The notes under the pieces: model-generated
What the model saw: only the letters and a program-made list of their open reading frames with translations
Database searches by the model: none
What the model was told of the DNA's origin: nothing
Part shown: positions 32,670 through 47,243 of the stretch, in pieces
Layout: every line of letters starts with the position of its first letter
Numbering within the stretch: the first letter of the stretch is position 1
Translations under genes and position numbers: made by a program
From: Rhizophagus clarus
Lineage: Eukaryota; Glomeromycota; Glomeromycetes; Glomerales; Glomeraceae
DNA: 64,000 nt
Assembly (NCBI GenBank): GCA_015698045.1
Contig: BLAL01000021.1
Location: 1-64,000 of the forward strand
Direction of reading: 5' to 3'

Positions 32670-34359
32670 TTGTTTAATTTTTTTGTAATGTTTCAAAGTT
32701 ATGAATATATAATATCTTTCTTTTTTATAATATGTTATTTCATAATAATACCTACCATTGAGGCTCAACCGAATACAACGATAATAGCAAATTTAGGAAC
32801 TGAAAAAATTGAAAAATTACCTCAAGGTTCAATCATTAATTATGTATACTATATAGGAAAAAATTTAAATAATAATTCTTTTGATATTAAAAAACCTTTC
32901 CCAACTTCAAAATCAACTACTTTATTAAATGAGAATGTTTTTCTTACAATAACTACTTGTAAAGCTCCTTTACAAAATTTAATTAAAAATCCGAAAATAC
33001 CTCCTGCTAATCAATTAGAAGTTTGGATTTCAACAGAATCAAAAAATCCCGGTCCAAGATTTGATGGTGGTTATGATGGTCAAAAATATATATTAATGGA
33101 TGGTTACTTAAATGTTACTATACCAATGTCAAAAGAAAATCATGATGGTGTATATGTAGGAGTTTATGCGCCTAAATTATCTGATAATTATCTTAATGAT
33201 TATTATTTTGAAATTGGAGCTTCCACCGAAGGTAAGGTCAACTAAATTTTATCATTATTATAAATTATATAATTATATTTAATGATATAAACATATATAT
33301 GTATTATTATTACTAAACAGGATTTATACATCAAATTCCGATTGAAAGTGGGATTTCTTTGGATGATACTGATAATAATAATGCTTTAATTAGAACATTT
33401 TATACTAGTACAGAACAACAACCTTTATATCATACCTATTTTGTTGAATTTACACGAGTGAACGGAATTTCAAAGTCATTATGCGCATACAGGGATAATG
33501 GCTGGAATACAAATGTTACATATACGAGAAGAAAAAAAGATGGAAAATATCAATCTTCAATATTTATAAGTAATTTAAATAATGGTACAAAATATTCTGC
33601 ATTGGTTACAGAAGAATCAGCTAATGGTATAAAATCCTTTATACCTGTTAATTTTCAAACACAATCTCGTAAGTTATTTTAGTATATATATTTTTTTTTT
33701 TATCTTTGACGGAAGAAATATATATATATATAATCTGTCTACCTTTTTATTTTTTTATTTTTTTTTTTTTAGAAAGTAATTGTGTAATAATAAAAAATCT
33801 GGAATTTTGTGATAGAGTATTTTATTCTGTACCAAAAACAGTTTCTAAAAATACTGAAGCAGACCTAGCAATTGGATATGATAATATGGCTAAAGCATAT
33901 TTTAATAATTTCACTTTGACAGTAGATCAATATCCGTGTAATGACACTGAATCAAAATATTCTTTAATTAGAAATTGTAATGATTGTAAAGAAGCTTATA
34001 AAAATTGGGTTTGCGCTGTAACAATTCCACGTTGTGCCAGTGAAGATTCAAATAATGGTAAATTAAGGAACAACCCTCGTATAAACGTTTCTGACCAGTC
34101 TATGAACATTAGTCAACCTTATGTGGAAGTAGCTCCTTGTATCGACCTGTGTTATAATTTAACAAGATCTTGTCCTTCCAGTTTTGGTTTTAGTTGTCCT
34201 AATTCAAATACTATCTCAACATATGGTAATGCTGGAAGTTGTAATTCACTAGGATTGGATTTTTCTTCTAATCCGAATGCTGCTGTAAGTATACGTTCGT
34301 CCTCTCAATGGATAATAATACTAATTTTTGAGTTTATAATTTTAATAATGGGAATATAA
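32670..34359 (+). CDS. MID1: Mid1, stretch-activated calcium channel subunit
   Basis: Exons 32670-33231, 33321-33668 and 33773-34359 give 498 residues; starting at the second Met (32688) gives 492. Yeast Mid1 is about 550. A hydrophobic signal segment (residues about 13-30) is followed by an extracellular region with many N-x-S/T sites. The C-terminal half is Cys-rich, with C-x-x-C-K-E-A-Y-x-N-W-x-C and C-I-D-L-C-Y-N-L-x-x-x-C-P-S-S-F-G-F-x-C-P, the diagnostic Mid1 signature. A hydrophobic C-terminal stretch follows and may be a membrane or GPI anchor. Mid1 works with the Cch1 channel in calcium influx during stress or mating signals. It converges on ADE5,7 with 259 bp between stops. Confidence 0.9.
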
Positions 34360-34618
34360 TATTAATTGATATTATTAGAAATATATTATAATAATCTTTT
34401 TTATACATACATATATATATACATCACCATTCATCCGTTTAAAAAAAAACGAAAAAAAATATTTCATTAATACATCAACCAAAAAAATGTTTTTTTTTCA
34501 TTATAGTTAATCATAAAAAAAAAAAAAATAAAATTTGATTGCCTAATATTATTTTTGTAAATATAACCGGGTTCTCCTGTATCTTATATTTTTTATTAAA
34601 TTTAGATCAAACAAATCG

Positions 34619-38149
<3,531 letters not shown>

Positions 38150-38730
38150 TTAAAAAAAAAAATACACTTAATAAATCACATGATTTACATTGATTTACTA
38201 TACGGATTTTTGGATTCCGAAATTGCCGAAATTAGAGACTAGTTTTCCAAAACTTTTTTTAGATAATTTGCAATACATCATAAAAAAGTTTATGATGAAA
38301 TTACTTTTTAAATCTATAGGATGACTTCAATCCTAATAAGGAATTCTTTTTTAAGAATTGATTTTTTTAGTAAGTTTTCGCTCCATTCAATTAACAGTAT
38401 GAACTCGAATTACTTTGAACGGATCATATTGAATCAGGAAATTAAAATTTTCTATGGACTAAAAAAAAAATACCTAAAATTCGCAATATGAGAAATAATC
38501 ACTAATATTGGTGACAATGATATAATGTTTTTTCATAGAGGCTTAGATAAAAAAAGATGTACCGGTTTTAAGGCTTGTGTGCGTGGGGATTTTCTTAACT
38601 GAATGGCTTTTGCACAAAGCCTTATAAATAAAACGCACACACACGCTATATTTAAAGAAAGGAAATTTATGAAATTATTTTATTTATTTCATTCCTTTCA
38701 AAAAGAAAAGAAAAATAAAATAAAAGAAAA

Positions 38731-39025
38731 ATGCTTAAATTAAAAACAAGATACTTTCTTCTTTCAATCATAATATTGATGATTTTAACAATAATTTATC
38801 TTTTTCAAGAAAATGGACCTTATAAAAGACTTTTCAAAAGTAAATATTAAAATGTTATATTTCTTTTAATAAATTAAATTTGAGAAGATTAATAACTTTG
38901 ATTCTTTTTAATTTGTTAAAGATATCGAAAAAATCAGTTCATTCAGTACATTCGATATCCATAAATCAAGATCCAGTCAATTCTATGATGTTATGGATGT
39001 TATATCAGATTCTATAATATTATGA
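38731..39025 (+). CDS. Small secreted or membrane peptide (70 aa)
   Basis: Exon 1 is 38731-38839 and exon 2 is 38922-39025, with an 82-nt GT-AG intron. The N-terminus is basic, followed by about 18 hydrophobic residues (L-L-S-I-I-I-L-M-I-L-T-I-I-Y-L) that fit a signal peptide or signal anchor. The mature part is short, Ser-rich and hydrophilic, with no Cys. I recognise no family. The gene is shorter than usual annotation limits and rests on splice-site quality and frame continuity. Confidence 0.5.
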
Positions 39026-42000
39026 GTAAAATGAGATTATAGTAACTTCTTTAGAAATTCTTGGGTTATTTGTTGTGATAATTTGTGATTATAATTTGTA
39101 AATTTTATTTTATTATATTTTATTTTGTTTTTTTGTTAATTGTAAATTATAAAAAATAATATTATTAATATTGTTAGTGTATTTATTTATCTACAAAACC
39201 TACAAAATTTAATCTCGCAAATACACTTAATCTTTATTACAAATATTTCTTTAATACGATGTTTAGACAAACTTTTTTAAAACGGCCGAATTTTTTATTA
39301 TAAATAAATCACATTTTATCCTGTAAGAGAGTAAGGGTAAAGGTTTACTAACCAACATAAGCAAGTATCATATGCAACCTCTTCATTTAAAAAAAGGCTT
39401 AGTCGACTGCATTTATAAAATATTTGGCGTGAAAAATTGTTTGTACCAATCACATTATAGATAACGAAATTAAAAATTGAATACATATTCAAAAATCGTT
39501 TAATTACTATTGCTCTTCAAGAATATTCGCATGGTTTTTGTCAATTATGTTGCTGCACCTCCTGTTTTTTTTTGTCTACGTTGTTGGGTTTGAAAATTTA
39601 CGTAAAATGATCTTTTTCTTTTTTTTTTTAAAAAAAAAAAATCAACGACAGTAGTTAATTTGGTTAATTTAGTTAATTGAACCGCTGGAAACTTGGTAAC
39701 GGACTTGGCAGGTACTTGAAGAGTGGGGAAGACAATTTTTCTTATTTGGAACTTTATTAAACATTATTAACGTTCTATTGGCTAATACTAAATTGAGCTT
39801 TTGAAAATTCGAATGTTATGTAGTATTAAATCAACCAATCAATCTAATAAAAGTGCTATTTGCATTCAGAATTCATGTGATCATAGAGGATACATTTTTC
39901 TCTCATAATTTAGTGCCAATAACTCCTCAATTTTTATTCGCGCTTTGTTTTACGGATCAATAATTAGAACATGCTATGCATTGTGGTTTTTTTCACAGTT
40001 TAAAATTCAGAATCTTTAAAAGTTTTAATGGCAATAACATGGACATTACTAAAAGTTATGAATCTATAACAGCAATTCCAACAATACATTGTAGAAATAT
40101 TATTTCAAATTTATATTAACCGATACAATCAAAGAACTTTTCCATAAAAAGAACTTTGAAAAAATGTCGATTAAACATACGACCAAATTTTTGAATTTAG
40201 TACGTTACAATAATCATTTCTTCTTGTTTTTTTATCACTTGATTATTTTAATAAGATTGTTAAATGGTCAGTCAAGAATTAATTAATTATAAATTAGTAA
40301 TTTTATATTTTCAAACTATAGAACGATTTTACTAAGAATCAGAATTCTATTGGATAAAAAACAATTTACTGATATTTTCAAGGTAGTTAACGTTTAACAT
40401 GATACGAGTTCTAAGACTGTTCTAAGAATAGATTTTTTATATTTCTTATATTTAATTTTTCTATTCCTTTGTATTGATTTATTCTAACGTTATCATTACA
40501 CTTAGAGCAACACTTTAATCCGAAGGATGATTTTAACAATATCCGGGACACTGGGACATTAAATCACGTGTTATTTCCGCAATCCACTGATTCAATTTGA
40601 TTCGTCTTGATACATTGTCCTGGTGGCAAGACATATCTCATGTACAACACTGGTCCACTAGGTTGGTATTATTCAATAGATTTTACTCTATTAGTTTTTA
40701 AGAAAATATTAACCGCTAAAGTTTTGTAATGTAGCGAGAAATGATATCTGATATTCATGTTTTCCCCTTAAATTTAAAAAGTTAAGTTTCGTAAACATCT
40801 CATTTTACGAATTATAAATTAAATGTCATGCATTTTCTTTCAATTAATTAAATGTCCCCACAATTTATGAAATTTGCATCGTTGGTTCATTCATTGATAC
40901 AATTAAAGATGTTAATGTAGTTAGTGATTTGTCTCGTTGATAGTTTTTTTTAACAGACAGGTTTAGTTAAAGTTAAAAAAAACTAAAAATGAGTCGTACA
41001 ACGTAATCCAATCATCTGTCCTGAATTGACCATCCATAACTATACATTATCGAAAAAAAGGATGTAATAAAATTTGATTTGTTCAAAAAGATCTCTTTAT
41101 TCATTAGGATTCAAGATGATGATTGTTTGTTAAATAAAAATATCTTTTAAACATATTCTTAGAAATTTTTAATCGTGTACTTAGAATAATCACCTCTAAA
41201 TTTCTTTTTCGATTAAACGTGCAAAAAGTACCGAAATTTTCACATTCTCATAAAGTTAGGAAAGTGTCTCGCTTTGTTAAGAATATTATTATAACAAGGT
41301 TTAAACCACGAATTGTGAACTGTTATTTAGGGTTAAATTAAATCTTCCCCAACAAAAAAAGTTGTTTATCACGTTATATTAATTAAAATTCTGGTATTTA
41401 CCAAGAAAAGTTCATTTAACTCAATGGAAGTGTGCGGCTTTTTTATGAAAATATGAGGCTGTGTTTAAAATCCTGCGTATGAAAAGCAATTGTCTCTCGA
41501 TTTATCACATGATAAATATGATAAACTTACGCAGTAAAATAATAATATATCTTTGATTTAATTGTTCACTAAATGTATTATGTGTACCTTCCCTTATTGA
41601 GAAAGATAATAGGTCAATCATAGGTTACATTATTATACGCGTATTACCTAAAAATAGATCACCTAAGCCTCACGGAATTTTTCATAATTTACGAGCTAAA
41701 TTACTTAATCTACTTTAATTTATCAATTTACTATATTTGTTAATTCATAGCCGCAAATAAGGCAAGCCTCAATTTACTATGAGATTACGAATTCTCCCCC
41801 CAAAAATAATAACAAATTTAATATGACTATAGTATTCTTATGGAACTTTCTAATTAAAGGGATGAGATTTCGGATAGGATTAAAAAAAAATTTGTACTTA
41901 TTTATTGTGCGGGATGTTATAATAATAAAAAGCCACAAGCACAAAATCGAGCGCAGATCGTAAGATGTGGCTTTATTTTCTAGAAAAAAAAAAAAAATAA

Positions 42001-42663
42001 TAATTCAATTTGCATATTTTTATCTCTCAAAAACTTGTTTTATCTTGAAATTGTGGAAAGTTTCCATGAATTTTTTATTTATTCATTTAATCGATCTTCC
42101 GCCTTATTAAATTCATTACAAGAGTATGTAGTGATTTCTGCAGTCGATCATTATCGATGAATCTAAATCTAAGCCTAATCCAAGCCATAACAAACTTGTT
42201 ATAAAGCTAATCAAATACTTTATATGAACAGGTTAATGATGATTTAAGGTTAATTACTTTAATGCAATCTTAGTAAATTCGGTAAATTTAATAATTAATT
42301 GCGGCTCATAGTTAAGATCTAAGATTAAGCGTGTGTATCAGAATTGTATAATGTTTTTTTTTGACAAATGGAGGCTTTGATTCAAAAAAAAGTAAAGCTT
42401 TCCAATTTGTTTTTAAAGTGGCTTTACCTTTTTTTTTATCCGTCCAAATGAAAAATATAACACGGAATTTCATTTTTGAGAAATTAGGCGTTCCTTGAAT
42501 GAGAAGAAAAAAAAATAAACAAAAAAAATTTTTTTTTAATAAGTAAAAATTTTGTATAAAAACCCCACGTTTCTTCCCTACCATTTTTTCTTCACCACAT
42601 TCGAATTCAAAATAAAAAAAATAATTATAATAATAATAATAATTCGAAAAAAAAATAATAAAG
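39026..42663. other. Intergenic region, no gene recognised
   Basis: About 3.6 kb of moderately AT-rich, non-repetitive sequence. The frames here are short and lack splice context. The last 60 bp before the precursor gene is a simple ATAATAATA tract. The 42312-42584 minus frame looks like chance (Phe/Lys runs). Confidence 0.4.
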
Positions 42664-43778
42664 ATGAAGTTCAGTCAAAGTCTCATAATGTTGGCATTGC
42701 TCGCCGTTGGAACTATCGCTCATGGCAGCCCTGGTAAAATTAAGAGAATTTTATATTAATTGAAATCTGTTTATATTTTTATTCTAAATAATTAAAATAT
42801 TCGTATATATATTTTAATTAATTAATTATAGTCGAAAAACGCGAACCAGTTCCTAACGCAGCAGCAGATGCGCATGACAAGGATTCGAGTTACGGAAGTT
42901 ACGGCAGTTACGGAGGAGGTTACGGAGGATACGGAGGAGGTTATGACCACAAGTCGTCATACGGTGATTACGATCACAAGAGCAGTTACTACAAACGTGC
43001 CCCCTCAGCTCTAGCCGATGCGCATGATAAGGATTCGAGTTACGGAAGTTACGGCAGTTACGGAGGAGGTTACGGAGGATACGGAGGAGGTTACGGAGGA
43101 TACGGAGGAGGTTATGACCACAAGTCGTCATACGGTGATTACGATCACAAGAGCAGTTACTACAAACGTGCCCCCTCAGCTCTAGCCGATGCGCATGATA
43201 AGGATTCGAGTTACGGAAGTTACGGCAGTTACGGAGGAGGTTACGGAGGATACGGAGGATACGGAGGAGGTTATGACCACAAGTCGTCATACGGTGATTA
43301 CGATCACAAGAGCAGTTACTACAAACGTGACCCCTCAGCTCTAGCCGATGCGCATGATAAGGATTCGAGTTACGGCAGTTACGGCAGTTACGGAGGAGGA
43401 TACGGAGGATACGGAGGAGGTTATGACCACAAGTCGTCATACGGTGATTACGATCACAAGAGCAGTTACTACAAACGTGCCCCCTCAGCTCTAGCCGATG
43501 CGCATGACAAGGATTCGAGTTACGGAAGTTACGGCAGTTACGGAGGAGGTTACGGAGGATACGGAGGAGGTTATGACCACAAGTCGTCATACGGTGATTA
43601 CGATCACAAGAGCAGTTACTACAAACGTGAAGCTCTAGCCGATGCGCATGACAAGGATTCGAGTTACGGAAGTTACGGAAGTTACGGAAGTTACAGTCCT
43701 TATGGTAACTACAATCCTTATTATAACCCTTGGGTATCAGGCTATGGTGGTTATGGCGATAAAAAGAGCAGCTACTAA
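42664..43778 (+). CDS. Kex2-processed repeat secreted precursor, six units
   Basis: Exon 1 is 42664-42733 and exon 2 is 42832-43778 (338 residues). The signal peptide has a short basic start, then L-I-M-L-A-L-L-A-V-G-T-I-A-H-G. After V-E-K-R come six tandem units of about 45-57 residues, the first five ending in Y-Y-K-R. The common part is L-A-D-A-H-D-K-D-S-S-Y, then a Gly/Tyr block of varying length (G-G-Y repeats), then Y-D-H-K-S-S-Y-G-D-Y. The last unit diverges to Y-S-P-Y-G-N-Y-N-P-Y-Y and has no KR end. KR is the Kex2 site, so cleavage would release near-identical Tyr/Gly-rich peptides. This matches the KEP class of fungal precursors. From memory it resembles SIS1, the strigolactone-induced secreted protein of Rhizophagus, but that identity is not checked. 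Tyr-rich, KR-bounded cores also recall dikaritin-type RiPP precursors. Confidence 0.85.
42870..43700 (+). repeat. Coding tandem repeat, about 150-171 bp units
   Basis: Six nearly identical DNA units start at or near GATGCGCATGA(C/T)AAGGATTC. Their lengths differ by whole GGAGGATACGGAGGAGGTTA-type blocks, so unit size varies without breaking frame. Near-identity at synonymous sites indicates recent duplication or gene conversion. The complete minus-strand frame over this region (42853-43803) is a shadow. Confidence 0.8.
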
Positions 43779-44280
43779 AGAAACAATACGAAATGAAGAA
43801 CACGGATTTTTTAAAAAATTAAAATTCTTAAAAGATATATTGTAGATTTGTAGAAAAGTTTAAAGATATTAGTTCACTCTTCCTCTCCCATTCCTCTTCC
43901 TATTCTCTCTTTATAAATTTATATAAGATTCTTTGTGAATAGTTTTCCCCTTCCCAAAAAACTTTTTTATTTTATATATTTTTTTATTTTTTTTTTCATT
44001 TTATTATTATTTAAATTTTTATATTTATAATTCGTAAATTACTATTATGTAATAAAATCGGTTCTTCTTTATTACAAATTAATCAACTAAAGTATGCATT
44101 GTTTAAAGTGAAATAAAATGAAATACTTACCATTACATTTGACAGGATTTCTTGACATTCCAATACTTCATTATGGTAATCTTTTGCTAACGACCTATAT
44201 AATATTAAATGGATTGTTATATTGTTTTATATGATTATACCATAATATAATTTTTATTGTTAAAAAAGAATTAAGTAACT

Positions 44281-44658
44281 ATGAAATTTAAAGTAAACCA
44301 TATTATTCTCCTAATTATAATTTACGTTAATATCGCATTGACGATTAATTTAAAGAGCGGATTAATTAAAAATGAAGACATACGTAAGTCAATTCATAAT
44401 TTTTTTATTTTGCATATTTCTCCGAGCTATTTCTATAATATCTCATATTTTTTACATCATCATCTTTTTACAGCGTCTCAACATAAAAATAATCTTACCA
44501 TTTTGCATGATCAAAAAAAACGAAAATCAAATCCAGTTCCGTTAGATTTTGTTCCGTCAAAATCGAACCCACTTCGAAAAAGATCACGGGAACCTTCCAT
44601 TGAATATGAGAAATATTCACGATACAAAAGATTTATAAGAAAGAGAAAATTGATATAA
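44281..44658 (+). CDS. Secreted basic precursor with KR sites, copy A
   Basis: Exon 1 is 44281-44383 and exon 2 is 44474-44658 (95 residues). The intron happens to be open, so unspliced DNA also reads as 125 residues. The signal peptide is M-K-F-K followed by a hydrophobic stretch to T-I-N-L-K. The mature region contains K-K-R, R-K-R and K-R sites and a Ser/Pro-rich D-F-V-P-S-K-S-N-P-L segment. It is paralogous to the gene at 46826, with the same 103-nt exon 1 and the same order of motifs. It is probably a second Kex2-processed family in this cluster. Confidence 0.65.
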   Translation: MKFKVNHIILLIIIYVNIALTINLKSGLIKNEDIRKSIHNFFILHISPSYFYNISYFLHHHLFTASQHKNNLTILHDQKKRKSNPVPLDFVPSKSNPLRKRSREPSIEYEKYSRYKRFIRKRKLI

Positions 44659-45199
44659 AATTATGTAGGATTTATCTCGTAAAAAGCTGAAATAAGAAAG
44701 ATTTATTTTTTTTACACTCTATATATTTGTAATATATAAAAAATCTTTGATCTTAAATTGAATTTACCATTGAATATATTAAATTATATTTTTACGTGGG
44801 GTTTGAACTTTATTTGTAAATAATCACATGACAGAAAAGAATGCAATGTTATTAGCTTACTAAATCTGGGTACCGTTCAGGGTTTATCTGTAAAAGGAAG
44901 TTCCCGCCACTTTCAAAAGTTCTTGATACATCACATATTATTATAGATGATCGGAGTAACTACCTTAACTAATGCGCATATACTTTAAATAAGGAAAATA
45001 AATACTGACCCTTATATTACAATCCTTATTTTAATAAAAGAGCAGCACAAGACAAAGACGATGAATTTCAATACATATTGTAGTTATATCATAAATTTGA
45101 GTTAAAATTTTTTTCTAGTTGGTTTCCTCTATATTTTATGCCTCTTCCTCAAAGGTTTACAGTATATAATGCCTATTTAGTCTAACAGATTATATATTA

Positions 45200-45720
45200 A
45201 ATTAATATAACTGCGGCCGATTTTCATGATTACGAGAGTTGGTTATTATAAACATAAGAATTTGGTTATAATCATGATTATCAAAGGGTCATGGTTATAT
45301 ACTGTACATCAGTGGTAGACGACGCTCATTTATGATTATACTTGTAAACGAGATCCCTCGGCAGTAGCTGAGCATGATCATAAGTACACGACAAAATTCT
45401 TATACAGTATATGGAATATCTCAAAATCCAGATGCAAAAATTCTTCAATATGCAAATGATGAAACTGTAGTTTTGGTAATCATAATTATAATTGGCATTG
45501 ATAATTAATTTAAAGATCGATTTGAAAAATCTAAGAAAATTCATAATTTTTTTATTTTATATTATATAAGTTAATATTTGTTCTTCGACTACACATTTTC
45601 AAAAAAAAACGTGCGAAGCAAATCCAAATTCGATATATTTTGTTCTTTCAAAAACGAATCCACCTTGAAAAGATTTCACGATACAAATATTTATAAGAAA
45701 GAGGATTGATTAGTTTCGTA
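45200..45720 (+). pseudogene. Decayed copies of both precursor families
   Basis: Around 45205-45400, fragments of the repeat precursor are visible in shifted frames: A-D-F-H-D-Y, a K-R-D-P-S-A-V-A-E segment and H-D-H-K. From 45500 to 45706 a degraded copy of the second family follows, with N-L-K-D, the intron phrase TTCATAATTTTTTTATTTT and F-x-R-K-R near the end. No start codon or continuous frame remains. The order, repeat-type then basic-type, matches the intact pairs on either side, so a two-gene block was probably duplicated. Confidence 0.5.
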
Positions 45721-46186
45721 AAAAGCTGAATCAAATTGCACAAACGAAAAAAAATTTTTTGCGCAAACGAAAAAATTTTTTATTATTCTAAATAATATAC
45801 CGGTAATCAAATATTTCAAAATAATTTAATTTTACTGCTGAATTTATATTATTGTATTTTTAAAGTATAACAAGTTGGATATGTTGCTCCTATTTTAGCT
45901 CATTATACTGATTTGTACCGTAAAATCATTTGTTACAGGATCCTGCTCATATTAAATTGTAAGTAGTTAAAAATCCGATTTATCATAAAAAGAAATTCAT
46001 CCACGACATAGAAATAGCATTTTTGATGGATATACTGTACGTGGCAAAATGAACAATGTGTGGCTTGCAAACAAAAAGATAAAAAGTTAAAATTTTTGAC
46101 CGTACGTGTATGCTAATTTCTCTGCCATTTTTTCCTTCACTTCAATCAAAAAAGTTACACAGGAACTCGAAAAAATAATAATTACG

Positions 46187-46485
46187 ATAAAGTTCAGTCA
46201 AGGTTTCATAATTCTAGTACTGCTTTCTGTTGGCTCTGTCACCGACGGTAACCCTGGTAAAATAATAGTATTTTATATTAATTGAAATTATTTACTTTAT
46301 TTTTACAATTTAAAATACAAGTATATATACATATGTAAATTAATATAGTCGAGAAACGCGAAGCAGTTCCTGAAGCTGGTTATTACAAACGAGACCCTTC
46401 AGCCGTAGCTGATTCGCATGATTACAAACGAGAAGCACAAGACGACGATGATGGGTTTGGCGGAGACGGTTTTAATGCATTTTGA
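46187..46485 (+). pseudogene. Short relative of the repeat precursor, start codon lost
   Basis: Exon 1 is 46187-46256 and exon 2 is 46349-46485, with exon 1 of exactly the same length (70 nt) and phase as the 42664 gene. The first codon is ATA where the paralogue has ATG, and upstream codons in frame are stops. The remainder is intact: hydrophobic signal, N-P-V-E-K-R, then Y-Y-K-R-D-P-S-A-V-A, D-Y-K-R-E-A and an acidic Gly tail, with three KR sites. It has no Gly/Tyr repeats. Either the copy is dead through ATG-to-ATA or it uses another 5' exon. Confidence 0.6.
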
Positions 46486-46825
46486 AAATATATTCCACAG
46501 CAAGTTCCTGTTAAAAAAATTTTTTTTGTGGTTAGTTTTCACTTTTCATAAATGCGTAACCGCAAAATTTCCATAATTTTTTAGAATAGCATTTTGAAGT
46601 GCCACGGTACATCACACGTGTTATCAATTCTAACTTCTAAGCCATAACTAAACGTTTTGCCCATTTGTTAACCCCACGTAATAGAAAAATGACGATCGAT
46701 ATAAATGATTCCATGTGTTAATTAATGACAGGATTTACATTTTTTTTTTGATTATTAAAATTAAAAGTGATAAAAAGATTTTTTTAAAAAAAAAAGTGTT
46801 TCTTTTTCTCGCAAATGAAAGAACT

Positions 46826-47243
46826 ATGAGATTTAAAATTGATTGTATTTTCTGCTTAATATTAATTTACATTAGTACCGTATTAACAATTAACTTAAAG
46901 GACGAATTAAGTAAAAATGTAGGCATTTGTAAGTTAATTCATACTTCTTATTTACGGACTTCTTCGGTTATTTCAATAATTACTCATTTTACATGGTTTT
47001 TTTTTTCCATTAGCACCTCAACATAGTCATAGCCTTAACATTTTTTATGAACCCGAAAAACGCGAAACAAATCCATTAAATTTTATCCCGTCAAGAACAA
47101 GCCCATTTCGAAAAAGATTTGAACATGAAAAAAATTCGAAAAATTCACGACGTAGAAGAATTATAAGGAAGAGAAACCCAGCACAAAACTTGGATTCATC
47201 CATCCTGAAGAAGAAGCTGAACCATGAAAAAAAAAAAAAATGA
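46826..47243 (+). CDS. Secreted basic precursor with KR sites, copy B
   Basis: Exon 1 is 46826-46928 and exon 2 is 47014-47243 (110 residues). The N-terminus has a hydrophobic signal (C-L-I-L-I-Y-I-S-T-V-L-T-I). The mature part has E-K-R, R-K-R and R-R-R-R sites and the P-S-R-T-S-P-F-R-K-R segment, parallel to copy A. The C-terminus ends in a poly-lysine tract just before TGA. An in-frame upstream start at 46715 exists, but the ATG at 46826 aligns with copy A and starts the signal peptide directly. Confidence 0.65.

Noticed and set aside
42853..43803. 316-codon minus-strand frame over the precursor gene
   Set aside because: It is the mirror of a repetitive plus-strand coding region that has a signal peptide, splice sites and KR sites.
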